DNA of 64,000 nucleotides, from the NCBI RefSeq assembly GCF_001640805.2, contig NC_066838.1, positions 6,342,601 to 6,406,600 on the forward strand. The letters are read 5' to 3'. The position numbers and the translations under genes were made by a program. The stretch is from Lates calcarifer. Taxonomy: Eukaryota > Chordata > Actinopteri > Centropomidae. Below, piece after piece: positions 34,001 to 45,839 of this stretch (positions are counted from its first letter, which is position 1; each line of letters opens with the position of its first letter). Under the pieces are notes generated by a model. The model worked only from the letters and a program-made list of their open reading frames with translations, was not told the DNA's origin and made no database searches.

Positions 34001-37000
34001 TCTTCTTGCCTCCCTCAGCCAATTTCCCTCCGGAAGACATCACATCTCCAACAGGAGAAATGAGCAGAGGGAGCAAATAAAGGAAACTTAAATCCCTCTT
34101 ATGTGTAATTCAGCCTTCCAAGGATCCTCGGAGCTTTGAAAATTGTGATTCACAAGACGAATGGATCAGCACGCACACACTCCGCGTTGTAGAGAAGTGT
34201 AGCTGTGTCCAGCCCATCTAGCTCCCTGGCCTTATCTTCAATTCATTCACCATGCATCATCCATACACGTAACTGCACTGTAAGCTATGATTCAGTGCAC
34301 TATTCTTATCATAGCCCAGGCGTGGTGATGTTCTGAGGCATGCTGGTGCACTGACCCCCCTCGCCTGTGTCTCCAATAAGCATAACCATATCTGACAAGG
34401 CCAGAGCTATTGAAGGAGGGGGGATTCTCGCCTCCTTTAGATAGCTTTCCACCCTTCTGTTCTCTTGGCTTATTTCCACCGGCGCTCTGTGGCCTAAACC
34501 TCCTCCTTCTTCTCCTCCTCCTTTAAATGTAGCTGATTTCTTTTTTTCCGTATTGTTTGCTCAACTGTTTCTTTTCACCCCTCTCGTTTGCACCCTGGGG
34601 CATTTAGCATCAACAGGCAGATGAGTAAACAATAAGTCCTCCAACAGCTTCAGACAAGAAGGGATTGGCTCCAGCAGGGATGAGTCGAGATACAGAGTCG
34701 CACTGTGAGGCAATTGGATGCATGTTACAGGATATAAGCCCACCAATCATTCTCTACAATCCTGTGAGGAATACTTAGGAATGCTTGGAGGGCTGGATAC
34801 AGGAGCCACACACACACTTGAATGAATTTCATTAACTACCCACACACTGTTTTTTTTTTTTTTTGAGTCGATCTTGTGTCTACAGAAATAATGTGCATGC
34901 GCCCATTATCTCAAGAAGGGGCCGCCAGAGCGTGAGGGGCATCTTTCGCCTGACTGACTTTCATTTACAAAGTGGCGATGTTACTTTTGTGTGGGGAAAT
35001 GAGATAGCACTGCAGCAGACAGTAGGCTACATTATCCCAAGCCGGGCGCACATCCTGCTCTCTTTCTTTTTTTTTTACCCCCTTTATCAGTGGCTTTTTC
35101 TCACATTGTTCATCAGCCCGCGAGACACAAAAAAGCCCGTCTCCCAGGATCAATTAGTCACTTCCAGGGAGTTGTGGAGCTGAGGAGACAAAAGCCACGG
35201 CCATGTTGGCGTCGCAGTGAGGTGATAAAGTGACACGGTCTTCCTTCCAGGCCATTAACGTGACAAGCAGTCCTTGTCCGGGAAAGGTGGACCTGACAGC
35301 AGAGTGGTGCCCCGTCAGGACATGAGGAGAGCTCTCAAAAGAGCAGTCGCTTTCTTTGACACACTTTTTCCCCCCTCTGCATCTTTCCTCCCCTCTCTCT
35401 CTCTTCCCAGATGTTTTCATTCAGTCTGCCCTCTCTCTCCCTTTCTGTCTTTTTTAAAAACTCCATCTCTGTCTTCTCTCCAGAGCTTTTTTCCCTCTCA
35501 ATCTCTCTCTCCATCCCCCTCACTTTCTTAAAAGCTGTCTCTTTCTAAAGCTCCAAAGCCTCACCCCTCCAAATTTTTCTTCTTTCATCTCTGACTCTGC
35601 TGCAGCCTCCTCTCCCTCCCTCTAGTCTTTCCTTTTACACATCTCTCTGTCTTTGAATATCGCCTGTGTCTCAGCCTTTGTTTCGTGTCCACCTTTTCCT
35701 CTCCAGCAGCAACTCATCTGCTCACTCTCTTCTTAAGGCGATCGAAGGTGACACTGGCAATGCAAAAACAGTGCGCTGGCATAGAGAGTCACAGTAGGAC
35801 ACAGGCCCAACAGAACACAGGAGGGTAAACAGGGACTATTTTTAGGATGCTGTCGCCTGTCCTTAAGAACCCAAAAGCAGTGTGGTTTCTGTGTACAACA
35901 CTAAAATCCAGATATTTGGAGGATCGTTATGCTGAGGTTGTTAATGAGACAAGGGATGGTCTGGATGCGAGTGTGTGCTGCTGGGAGCCAATCTTTGTAA
36001 AGTATAATGACATGTCAGGTGTAGCTCCACATAGAAAGAAGATAACCTGAGATATCCAGTCATTTAGTGAATACATCTGAATGAAGGACCATACCAGAGG
36101 TTTAACCCATGCTTAAAGTGGCAAAAATAGATATCATTTATAATAATATCATATTAAATGACAATGTGAAAATGATGTGAAAATGTGAAAGGGGGTTGCT
36201 TGTAGTGATGAACCTATAGAGAATCATCACCTGAATCTGCAGCTCCCCTCAGCTTTACAGAGCTTTATACTGGGTTTCAGCTCATTGTTTAGCTGTCCGG
36301 CTCATAAATTTACTGCTCTCATTATGTTGTTTTTGGAAGCAGCAGGCAGCTGTTTTCAGTGAGAAAGCTCTTACAACCTGCTGTACACTACCTACAGCAG
36401 AAACAAATCCGTAACTGCAGGTTTAACAGCAAGTATTGGGCAGGTCACTCAAAAAATGATTCATTTACTCATAACTGTTGTAACGCAGCACAGCTTGAGT
36501 CATGCATGTAAGTCTTATTAATATTAACTTACCCATGTCAAATTGTAATCCTATACACTACTTATTATTGAAAAAATAAACACTGTAACATATGTCCAAT
36601 ACAGAATCCATCACAACTAACCATTCAGCCAGCCACACTAGTGTGTTTTAAAATGTGTCAGGCAGCTGTTTATTTCCATAGATTTCTATATGTTATCAGC
36701 ACACTCTATATTCATCACAGTAAACATCAAATCTGCATTCATCTTTGTCCATTTAACATAATTGCGTGGTAATGTAGTGCAAAACACAAGGCTCAGGTTT
36801 CATGAGTCTGTTCACTGATGGCTGCCTAAAACTATGGGAAAAATACAACAGAGGTGTGTAGCATTACATCACATCATATTCATTTGGCAGATGCATGTTG
36901 TCCAAAATGACAAAAAGTGCATTTAGCCACGACAGGAGCAAGAGTTAGACGTCATCAAAATGAGTGAGCATCATAGATTTAAATCACATTCTCTGTAGAT

Positions 37001-37713
37001 GAGGAGCTAAAACACTGTGACCTTTTCTTCTTCCTTAGTCATTTGACATTCCTATGCATACTGTTCTCTGTACATAATGCCATAAAGCCAAAACACAAAT
37101 AAAATGTGGATAAACTGAGTGTGAGTGGTTTTATGTCATTTTTATTATACTGGAAGAATTCCTTACTGTCATATCAGGAGCACCATTGAGACAGTGGTCT
37201 TTGGACCCACAATCATTAGTTTTGCTCACTGAATTGTGTTGAGTTTCAGCTGCTAAAACTGTTTGGATACAAGTTTGTTTATCCATCACTGCGTGAGTTT
37301 GGCAACTGAATACATTTTTAATCTTTTCTGCTTGGCTGTCATTTGCTCCCTAAAATTAAAAAAGGATACCTCGTTCTTTTAAATGAGCTCTATGTGTGTT
37401 GCATCAATCACTTTAAAACATCTATGGATGTGAAGTATGCGTGTATGCATGGACAGGCTTTACTTGCGATGGCCCATCACACACTTCTTTCCAATTGCGG
37501 AAATTGGTTGAACAAGTCTTGCAACTCGTTAATTCTGCTTGGCATGTTCACCTCAGTGAGTAAAAACTCACTTATTTCTGCTTTTATGGGATTTATTTGG
37601 CGCGTAACTATTCTACGCCTGCAGCATTGGTCTTCACAACATGTGAAGTGAGGGGAAGGAAGAAGGAGTGACACATAAACGCTGCCCCCACCCTCTCTGT
37701 CTCCTCTTATCAG
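34000..37713. other. Intergenic, pyrimidine-rich tract and repeat copy
   Basis: 34.0-35.3 kb is less repetitive and G/C-richer, possibly conserved regulatory DNA. 35360-35640 is a long C/T-rich stretch. 36196-36400 is a dispersed repeat. Near 36870-36935 there is sequence like a common fish repeat with CATTCATTTGGCAGATGC. Confidence 0.5.
36196..36400 (+). repeat. Dispersed fish repeat, copy 2
   Basis: Second copy of the element at 3176-3405, same orientation, diverged by substitutions and small gaps. No target duplications or terminal repeats could be fixed by eye. Confidence 0.7.
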
Positions 37714-37798
37714 CCTCGTGTCCTGGACGAGTCCACCGCTGAGTTTGACCCGGCCACACTCCCTCCCTCAAAGAAGCCCACGGCACGACCTGCTGAAG
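37714..37798 (+). CDS. Candidate coding exon A of an unidentified gene
   Basis: Preceded by an excellent acceptor (a C/T-rich run ending CTTATCAG at 37713) and followed by donor GTACAG at 37799. The 85 nt read in phase 0 give 28 codons plus one base: PRVLDESTAEFDPATLPPSK, then KPTARPAE. The composition looks like a disordered protein segment and the GC content exceeds the surroundings. Its phase-1 end fits the phase of the next candidate exon at 39538. I do not recognise the protein. No start exon upstream or certain downstream continuation was found, so the gene model is partial. A second + frame and one minus frame are also open across this short span. Confidence 0.45.
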
Positions 37799-39537
37799 GT
37801 ACAGTACATAACCACCACTGTGACCTCTTTCTGGGAATATGAAGCTTGTTTTCTTCTCTTGGGTTGATTTGGTCTCAGGTGTGGAAACTAAACTAAAAAT
37901 GTATCCCAATACCAAACCATGGCCAGGGATGTAGATTCTGTTGAGCCTAATTATTTTTGAACATTTTTGAGTTCTGCTCACTGTGGGGCCATAGTTTACC
38001 ATAAATAAATAAATAAACATTTCATAGAAACATCAGGGATGACTTTTAATCCACCCCCACCAGCAGGCTGACATTTTTGATTCAGAAACAAACATATGAC
38101 TAAATGGATTCCAATGCAGTGAAATTTGGCACAGACTTTCATCTTACCCAAGGGATGAATTTGTAATAACTTTGATCTTTTGTTTATCAGAATTTTACTG
38201 ATTTTTTTTTTTACTAATTTTATTCAAAATTTTGATTTGTCTGATACTTCTATGACTGAATACCTCCCACATTAATGTCAATTTGATTGATCTCAGCTGG
38301 TTTTGTTTTAGTGCTGATTGGCATGCTACTGCTGAGCTAAGATGACCATGGTAAACATCACACCTTCTATACATCAGCATGTTAACACTGTCATCTTGAG
38401 CATGTTAGTATTAGCCTCACAGAGCTGTGTGTGTGTTACTGTAGCCTTGTTTAAATATGATTTCTTTTCAAAGGTTTGAGCACCATAAACAAAACTCCCT
38501 TCATCTCCATTGTATTTATATTGTGATGGAGGCAGACATTTCAGAGCCTATCTCAAACCCAGAGAAGTCAAACTGAAGCCATCTCTATGGTCAGACACCA
38601 CAATTTGAATTTCATCCAAATTTGCCATTTGGATGAACTGAACCTTTAATGAGCAATCTCAGCTCGGCTTTGGCCATATAAAGCTGTGGGTCTTCAGGCA
38701 CAGATGTCAAGCTGTTCAGCTGCAGTAGAAATGAACACATACTGTAGATGTCTACACTTTCTGACACTTTTTTTTCAAACTGTTCCACAGGGCAACCTGA
38801 GCCTGCTTAAGCCGTTCACATTTGTAGCCGTTCACTGGCCGTGGTAAAAAGAAACCTTTTCTTGTTGGTATTATGAAACTCATGACAGAGGAACTTCACA
38901 CATTCACAGACAGCAAATTCACAGCTGAAGGTGGTCACCACGCCAGCACAACACTGCATACAACAGCACTGATGGCAAATTCCTCTGCTAACTTCTTCTC
39001 ACCATCACCCAATACAGTACATACACACACATATACACTCTGTCTCCTCCACCCCCTTTACGCTGCCGTGACAGCTTTGTCACAAAGATGAATTCATCGT
39101 CAGCACTGCAGCCAAAACAAGTAATTTGATTGCCCCGACCACAAATTAAGTTAGTGTGATTCAATTTTCGATTTGGGCTTCTCCTGCAGCCATACATCAA
39201 GGGAGACATATTTCATTACACAGCGAAACCACAGGCGCGCAGGCAGCGGTGGCCCACTCCCTCCATAGGAAGACATCATGGGAGCATTATGGCGTTTACT
39301 CGATACTGCTGCAGGTCCAGTAAGACCGGTGGCAGTGTCAGTGCCATCGGTGGGCTTGTTATCCACAGGGCATCACAGCCACCCACTGTACAGCCAACAT
39401 ATTTAGCTTGTGTACATAGCTGCAAGCCAAGCTGTGACAACGTGCTGGCAAGACTGGTACAGAGATCTAGGTTTTCATTTCAACTGAGGACCATGACAAC
39501 TGATTTCACTGACAAGCTCCTCCCTCTCCTCTCACAG
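37799..39537 (+). other. Putative intron between candidate exons A and B
   Basis: Non-coding by inspection. 39.1-39.4 kb is G/C-richer and could be conserved regulatory sequence. Confidence 0.35.
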
Positions 39538-39596
39538 GTGTGTTAGTAAGTGGAATCACCTTGTTAAACAAAGACCTGCAGACTCATGCTTTACAG
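39538..39596 (+). CDS. Candidate coding exon B of an unidentified gene
   Basis: Acceptor CTCCTCTCACAG ends at 39537; donor GTAACA starts at 39597. With the single base carried from exon A it gives 20 codons, GVLVSGITLLNKDLQTHALQ, phase 0 at its end. The phase match with exon A, the strong splice sites and the helix-like sequence support a real exon pair about 1.7 kb apart. Function unknown. A possible continuation begins after CTTGCAG at 40260 (QVSPDKYCVIF..., open to a TAA at 40360-40362), but that segment is much less convincing. Confidence 0.42.
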
Positions 39597-39949
39597 GTAA
39601 CATTCTCATCTTCACCCTCATCAGAATCACCCACAATTCTGATACGATCACACCATCTCCTACTTTCTCAGCCTCCTCCACCCATCTGCCTTCTCTTTAA
39701 GGTTTCCTCCTGAGTTCTCGTCTACTAAATAGGTTTGAAAACAGAGTGCTCAATCAGTGACTGCTAGCTCCTCCTCCTCCTTCCCTTTTCCTCCCCCACT
39801 CACAACGGAGCCAAGAGTTTTCTAATTAAACTACAGCCATGTTCTTCTGAGTAACCAGAGTTTGAAAGCTGTGAAGTGAATATGCACCGCTTGGCCGTTA
39901 ATTCAAATGAATATCACTGATGTGATGCTGAAACGTGCCCCTAGTTGAG

Positions 39950-39968
39950 TTTTTTTTTTTTTTTTTTT
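39950..39968. repeat. T homopolymer
   Basis: About 19 consecutive T. Similar runs occur at 42619-42636 and 53517-53541. Confidence 0.9.
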
Positions 39969-40499
39969 AACTGTTATCGACAGCAGATTTTGTCCCGGTG
40001 TAGGCTGCTGTAGTACTTTACAAATTACCTTGCTGTTATATTCATGAAGTACAAGAGAAAAATGTCTTTGAAGTAATGGGCCGTGATCAAACACTCAGCC
40101 AGATTAGAAGTGAAAGCATTTGATGATTGTGGTGTAGTCCGATACAGAAATTTGTTCTGTATGAAGTGGTGTTGTTGTAGGATGCTAGAGAAGCCTTCTT
40201 GGCACACACTGTGACTTCGCCTTGAGCTTACCCTGTTTTAATTTCATTTGTGACTTGCAGCAAGTCTCCCCTGACAAATACTGTGTTATATTTCAAATGC
40301 AAATGATTGTCCATGTCACTTCTTGCTGTGTGTTTCAGCTGCAGATTACAGTATGGTAAAGTTTACATGAGCCTTTTTGATAAAGTTCTGTCCTTTTAGC
40401 CTTACATGTTTAATGATGACATTGATGGAGGGACGTGATGTGTAACCCAGTCCATCAAAATGGTCTTTTATTGACAGATTTTAAAGTTGCAGCTGAGGA

Positions 40500-40945
40500 T
40501 TGGAAAGCCTCCAGATTCTTGACCATTGGATTGAATCTCTGCTTTTTGCTGATGATGGAGTTCTTCTGGCCTCATCAAGCTGTGACCTGGTCAGCATCTC
40601 AGACACTCCAGGCGTGGTTTAAAAATGTGCACAGTTTTCCTCATATTTGAATGATTATCATGTCTCCGGCCTCTCTACGCTGTCTTTTTCAGCACTTGGC
40701 CTTCTGATGGGGACGTTGTATGAAGTAATTCTTTTCTACCATAACTCAGCCCATAGACATGAGAAGGTGGCTCTGTGGGATACCTCCCATTGGAGGTATT
40801 CTGGGAGTGTCCACCTGGGAGGAGAGCCCAGGTGCAAGTAGAACTTGCTGGATGAATCCATACGTTCCATCTGACCTGGAAACCCATCAGGAAGTCTCCA
40901 GAGGACCTCCTCAGACATTTGCAAGAATGGATCATTCTGATGGAG
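40500..40945 (+). mobile_element. Rex3-like (RTE clade) LINE fragment with RT active-site motif
   Basis: 40539-40589 translates to LLFADDGVLLASSSCDL, the catalytic F-A-D-D motif region of Rex3/RTE reverse transcriptases. From about 40735 the sequence resembles the ORF 3' end (GGTATTCTGGGAGTGTCCAC, GGAGAGCCCAGGTGCAAG, GAAACCCATCAGGAAGTCTC). The middle is deleted and the frame broken, so this is a dead copy. Orientation is opposite to the fragment at 24.4-25.0 kb. Confidence 0.75.
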
Positions 40946-40949
40946 TGCA

Positions 40950-42983
40950 GGTAAATGTCATCAGCTAAGAGAGTTCATTAGCCAATTAAATCTGTAAATA
41001 CATGTTCGGTAAATGGACTTTATCTCTTTTGGGTTATGCAGTGCCCTTCTGGGAAATTAAACAGAAGAATAAATTACCACTGCGGTCTCTTTCTTTCTCT
41101 GCCTTGTGGTCTCTCCCTCAGGGGATGCTGCTAGTAAGTCTGGGCCCCATGGAAACTGCTCTCTTGGGGCCCTGAAATAGTACTTATCTATAATCCCTGG
41201 CACATGTCCACATGTAGGGCCTCTAAGAAGGGGTAAAAATATTCCCTGGAGAATATTTGCATGTTAGATGGATATGACAATGCTGTAGATTGTTACATAA
41301 AAGAAAATCTAAAATGGCTCATCAGTTTGTAAAAGGCCTTTACCATGTCCTAAAAGAAAAGTGTCCTTCTCTATGTCTGCTAAGTCTATCAATTCACATT
41401 TTCTCTTTTGCCCTCCACAACTGAAATGATCCCTCCCGGCATTGTATCTTCAAGGCTGGCTGCTCAGGTATAGTGGAGATATGCTGCCTGTCTTGTGACG
41501 CAGGTTTCATTTGTGCACCGTGCAGAATGGAGAAGCACTCCAGAGACGGAGAGAAAGCAGAGGAGGAGGAGGGAGAGGGAGGCAGTGACAGAAACGCCCA
41601 CCAAGCATGGACTGTTTCTGGCAAATGAGAATCTGTTGTGCCTCCCTCTTCATCCAGATGCCAGGGCTGTGGTATTCCAAATTACGGCTGTAAATTTTGC
41701 ACAACGGCCTCATGCTTGATTACCCCTGATCTGGCTTTTCGCTTTCCTTTTTCCATCGCTGCTCTTTGTGCCTCCTTTCATTTTGTCTATTTTACTTTCT
41801 TTCTCTCTTTTTCTTCTGGCTGCCCTCGCTCATTCTTTCTCTGAGCATTTATGTCCTTGTTTTCAATTGTTCTCATTTCTATCTACCTCTATTTCTCTGG
41901 TCTTTGTGATCCTTCTCTTAAAAAAATGAAATTATTCAAATGTGAGTGTTGGTGGGATAAGATCAGGCGCTCTTACATAGGATGTAATTATTCTTTAAAT
42001 GCACAAACACCCAAGAGAGTGAAATATCTTCAGCACAATCAGAATTTCTGCTGGGTAGCATCCTGCTTCCATCAGCCTCCAACACTTTGAATGGATTGTC
42101 CATTTACTGGAGTTTATTCATTGACTCTGATGGAGGAGAAAGGCCAGACATTTCTCACAGTGTCACCAACACCGAGTTCTCATCCTTTCATCTGATTCTA
42201 GACACTGGTGAGATTGTGTGGCTTACTTCCTCATCTGGTCTTAATGCTTTAATATTTCATGCAGTTCAAGGCCTTCTTTGTAATCTGCAGGCACAGCACT
42301 TTTCTGGACAGTATTTGAATTATGTGCCTGCCGGCCATTCTCTGATTCAGGCAGGAAGCAGTCGTTTCCATGAAAAGAAATAGGGGTCACTTGTCATAAT
42401 GGTGGAACACTTCTTTGCTAAATGGATGCTAAGATTAGCTCTTCTGTAAGAGGATGAGTCATTATAATCACTATGCTAAGTAAAGGAAGCAGCCTTTCGA
42501 CATTTAAGTGGACAGCGCTGTGATTCCAGCAACAATGGAGCCTCTCCTGAAGGAGGTGAAACGGACATGAATGGCAAATGTCAGGGTGGTGAAATTTTCC
42601 ACCACAAATTCCAATTAATTTTTTTTTTTTTTTTTTCATTTTTCATTTTTTTTGGTAGACGCATTGACTGCTCCTCCATAAAATGTTAATGTGCGCTGCT
42701 GAGAGGGAGACAACATGAGGGGAAGCTGCAGAGACAAGACTGCTGTTCCAGGGCCGTGGAGTCACTTTGCCTCCGACTGTTTGACAAGCAAACACAAACT
42801 TCCTGCTGTGGCTGTGTGCCTGGCCGGCTGCCACACTACAGTTTAACTCCATGGCTGAAAATAAACAAAATAATTACAGTGGGCTAGAAATGTACTTTTG
42901 GAGAAAATGTTAATGTAGTGATATAACATTCACATATCTCCTTGTCTAACAAGCCCTGTTTTTAAAGCGCAGCGTTTACCCTG
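40950..42983. other. Intergenic, no gene recognised
   Basis: No supported exon. 42480-42850 is G/C-richer with little low complexity apart from a T run, and may be conserved non-coding DNA. Confidence 0.5.

Positions 42984-43040
<57 letters not shown>
42984..43040. repeat. (GATA)14 microsatellite
   Basis: 57 bases of perfect GATA units. Confidence 0.97.
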
Positions 43041-43329
43041 TGTCAGAGGGTCAAACTCCAATCCCTCACAAAAAAACAAAAATATTGGAGGAAATTATTA
43101 TTATTTTTTTAATTATTAACCAGCCTCTTAAGGTGCAGACAGTGGTCAAAATATTACAGTAAAAAACAAGTCTAGGTTAGGAAAAAATCAAGCAATTAAA
43201 AAACATAGGAGTAAAAATGTAAAATAGTTCCTCAATAACTGTAACAATTCCATGAGACTACAACACAGTCTGAGAGCCTGTTACCTTCTCTGTAACAAAA
43301 CAAAACAGTCAAACAAAATGTAATAAAGT

Positions 43330-43450
43330 AGTTTACACGACCCGGAAAGGCCGCGAGAACTTCCTATTTAATAGCGGAGAATGCCACGCCCCTGTTTTGC
43401 TAAGCACGCGCTCACCGACAGGAAAGACGGACATACGCCAGGTAAGCGAC
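43330..43450 (+). promoter_or_regulatory. Promoter-like CpG-containing block with splice donor
   Basis: In otherwise AT-rich DNA, this block has several CpGs (ACGACCCGGAAAGGCCGCG, GCACGCGCTCACCGACAG) and a TATA-like TATTTAATAGCGG at about 43357. It ends at a good donor, CGCCAG|GTAAGC at 43441. It could be a small promoter with a non-coding first exon, or an LTR-type promoter (an AATAAA lies at 43631). No coding sequence is attached with confidence. Confidence 0.3.
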
Positions 43451-43701
43451 ATGCTTAAATGCACTCATAAATGGATATAGGGAAATAGAAACAAGAAAAC
43501 TGCGCAGTTTGTTAACTGCTTTACAAGAGGGAATGGGACAAAGAGGTTTAGGTGAGTGTGGGCGTGACGATAGACAGGTATATAGTGTGTTTACAGCTGG
43601 CTGACCAGTGCTGGTTGTATGACCTATGACAAATAAAAGAAGTGATGGGAAATAACTTCTATATTGTTTTGTTTATATCTTATGGTTAGTATTCTTTCAC
43701 A

Positions 43702-43720
43702 ATATGTGTATATATATGTG

Positions 43721-43762
<42 letters not shown>

Positions 43763-43767
43763 TATAT

Positions 43768-43836
<69 letters not shown>
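43702..43836. repeat. Compound TA/CA/TA microsatellite
   Basis: Alternating pyrimidine-purine tract: TG/TA, then (TA)n, (CA)n and (TA)n. It can fold on itself and adopt non-B DNA. The short ORFs read across it are artefacts. Confidence 0.95.
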
Positions 43837-43841
<5 letters not shown>

Positions 43842-44002
43842 CCAAAATTCCTCACTAGTTTTACTGTTTTCATGTTTGTTTTTCTGGGTACTGGAAGTAT
43901 TGTATTAGTTTTCATTTTTATGCCCTTATTTTTTAATTTCTTTCTTTTGAGCTCTTATTGTGAAGGTTAGTGGGTGTTATCGCGGTAATTCCTGTCTCTC
44001 GT

Positions 44003-44806
44003 CAGTCGGCGCCGAGCTTGACTGCGAGAAGTTTGGACTCAAGATATGCGAATTGTAAAGTGAGATTTTAACGTTTGAATGTCGATTTCAGGGCAAAAAC
44101 CATGATAAAATTGTTCGGTAATGTGACCGTGTATTTTTCTGTTGTGCATTTCAGTTGTGAAATGAGATTTGAGAGACTTCGTCACAGTGAGCTAGCTTAA
44201 CACGTTTTCCCTGTGTGTGCTCTGTTCGCTATTTCATCTTGTGTGTTGCAGGAGATGTTGTTGTGAAGTGTGTTATTGTTGTCTTTCTCTCATGCTAAGC
44301 TTGTTGTGGTGAAGATGAAATCCATGTGACAGAGTTTTTCTCTCTCTGGTTACACAACAGGTGTGTGTGTATTTATTGTACTCCCATTGCCATGTTCAGC
44401 GAATGTATTATTTACTTCAGGTTTATTATGTTAAGTGATGTGGTTTTCATGATATCTGATGGCTGTGGGAAAAAGAGACTTTTACTTTTGTGTATTAGGT
44501 GTTTTGTTTTGGTATTGACAGATACATTTCATGATTTATCTCATGTTTATTGGTGGTAATGTAGGCTGAGCCTAAAGAAAATGGTGTAATGTATTTGAAT
44601 ATCATGTAGTTAGAAATAGTATTAAGTATTAACATTAACATAACATATTCACTTATGTTTTATTTATTTACTTTAATTTCAGTTACATTTGAGTTAGTTT
44701 CAAGTGCATAGTCAGCTGGTGGTGAACTTGACTGTGAGAGGTGAGCTGTTGTGAAGATGAAATCCATGTAAAAGCATTTTGCTCTCTTTGGTTACACAAC
44801 AGGAGT
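44003..44806 (+). repeat. Diverged local duplication
   Basis: Two blocks recur in the same order. GTCAGTCGGCGCCGAGCTTG (from 44003) pairs with GTCAGCTGGTGGTGAACTTG (from 44711). GTGAAGATGAAATCCATGTG (from 44309) pairs with GTGAAGATGAAATCCATGTA (from 44751). Each second block ends in GGTTACACAACAGG. The first copy has an extra stretch of roughly 270 bases between the blocks. Origin unknown. Confidence 0.65.
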
Positions 44807-45041
44807 ACAACAAGATATCCCTGTGTCCACTGTCCAGCATCTGATTGTGTACCAGAACACAACACAGTGTAGTTGGACCTGCAGACCATTCCGGCTACAG
44901 AGGTATTATTACAGCTTAATTTTCCAGACCACAGTGGCTGTGGGTATGGCACTGTTGTTTTCAGAGTTTTTATTTGAAAAGATATTATAAGTAATGATTT
45001 TCACTGATTATTGAAAATCACATTTTGTTACTCATCTGATG

Positions 45042-45042
45042 G

Positions 45043-45120
<78 letters not shown>
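45042..45120. repeat. Compound TA/TG/TA microsatellite
   Basis: (TA)n(TG)n(TA)n, mirror-like with the tract at 43702-43836 and 1.3 kb from it. Confidence 0.95.
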
Positions 45121-45122
<2 letters not shown>

Positions 45123-45340
45123 CTGAAATTGTTCTTTAGTTTGTTGCTCTTATACTTAAAAATTTTTTATCTGAACTGTTGGAAATGCTTCTGCTTGCTG
45201 TGTAAATTGTTCATATTATTAGGTAATTATTATCTTATGAATTTAGTTTTTCAATATAATTTCCAACTTTTTTCCACACTAATTGGTTACAATTTCATTT
45301 TGATAGTGGATGAATTGCCCAGTAATTACGATTTAAAGGA

Positions 45341-45832
45341 GCCATAAGTATTTTAGTTCAAAACATTCAAAACCTGACTAAAATTATTAACAGAATGTTT
45401 AGATGTAACAGTTTTGACGTATTTTTGTGTTAAAGAGATATATAGCAAAGTTAGCATCCTGTCTCATAATACTACTTTGTACCTCAAGAGGCGGCAGTGA
45501 ATCACTGTAGCATCTAATCTACCGGTCCAACATGATAGGATGAAAAAGTAATACCATCATGCCATCAATGCTAGATGTTCCTTCCATGCGCTCGCCTTTA
45601 CGGGGATGGGGGGACCAGTGAGTGCATTTATTTGTTTCTTACAATGGAGTGAAACCCAAACTCTGTGGTAATATGCTGCCCCACATTTGTAGTAGAGTAT
45701 GAATTTGATAGTTGGTCAGTTCTTACACATAGCCTCTTTACTTACTGGTCTGTAATGTACAGGGTTACAAAATAGTTTTTTGTATTTTGGGTGAAGCTTA
45801 CATTGATATTTTCAACTGAAAGTGTACTTTAA
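45341..45832. mobile_element. Possible MITE with TTAAAG...CTTTAA ends
   Basis: Begins ATTTAAAGGAGCCATAAGTA and ends GTGTACTTTAA, similar in style to the better-supported element at 27823-28396. The inverted match is only about six bases, so this is tentative. Another TTTAAAGGTGCAGTATATGA end-like sequence lies at about 48973. Confidence 0.35.
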
Positions 45833-45839
45833 CCTGTTT

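Noticed and set aside
43624..43970. Overlapping ORFs rich in Tyr/Ile, Val/Cys and His/Thr
   Set aside because: Translations of TA and CA microsatellites.
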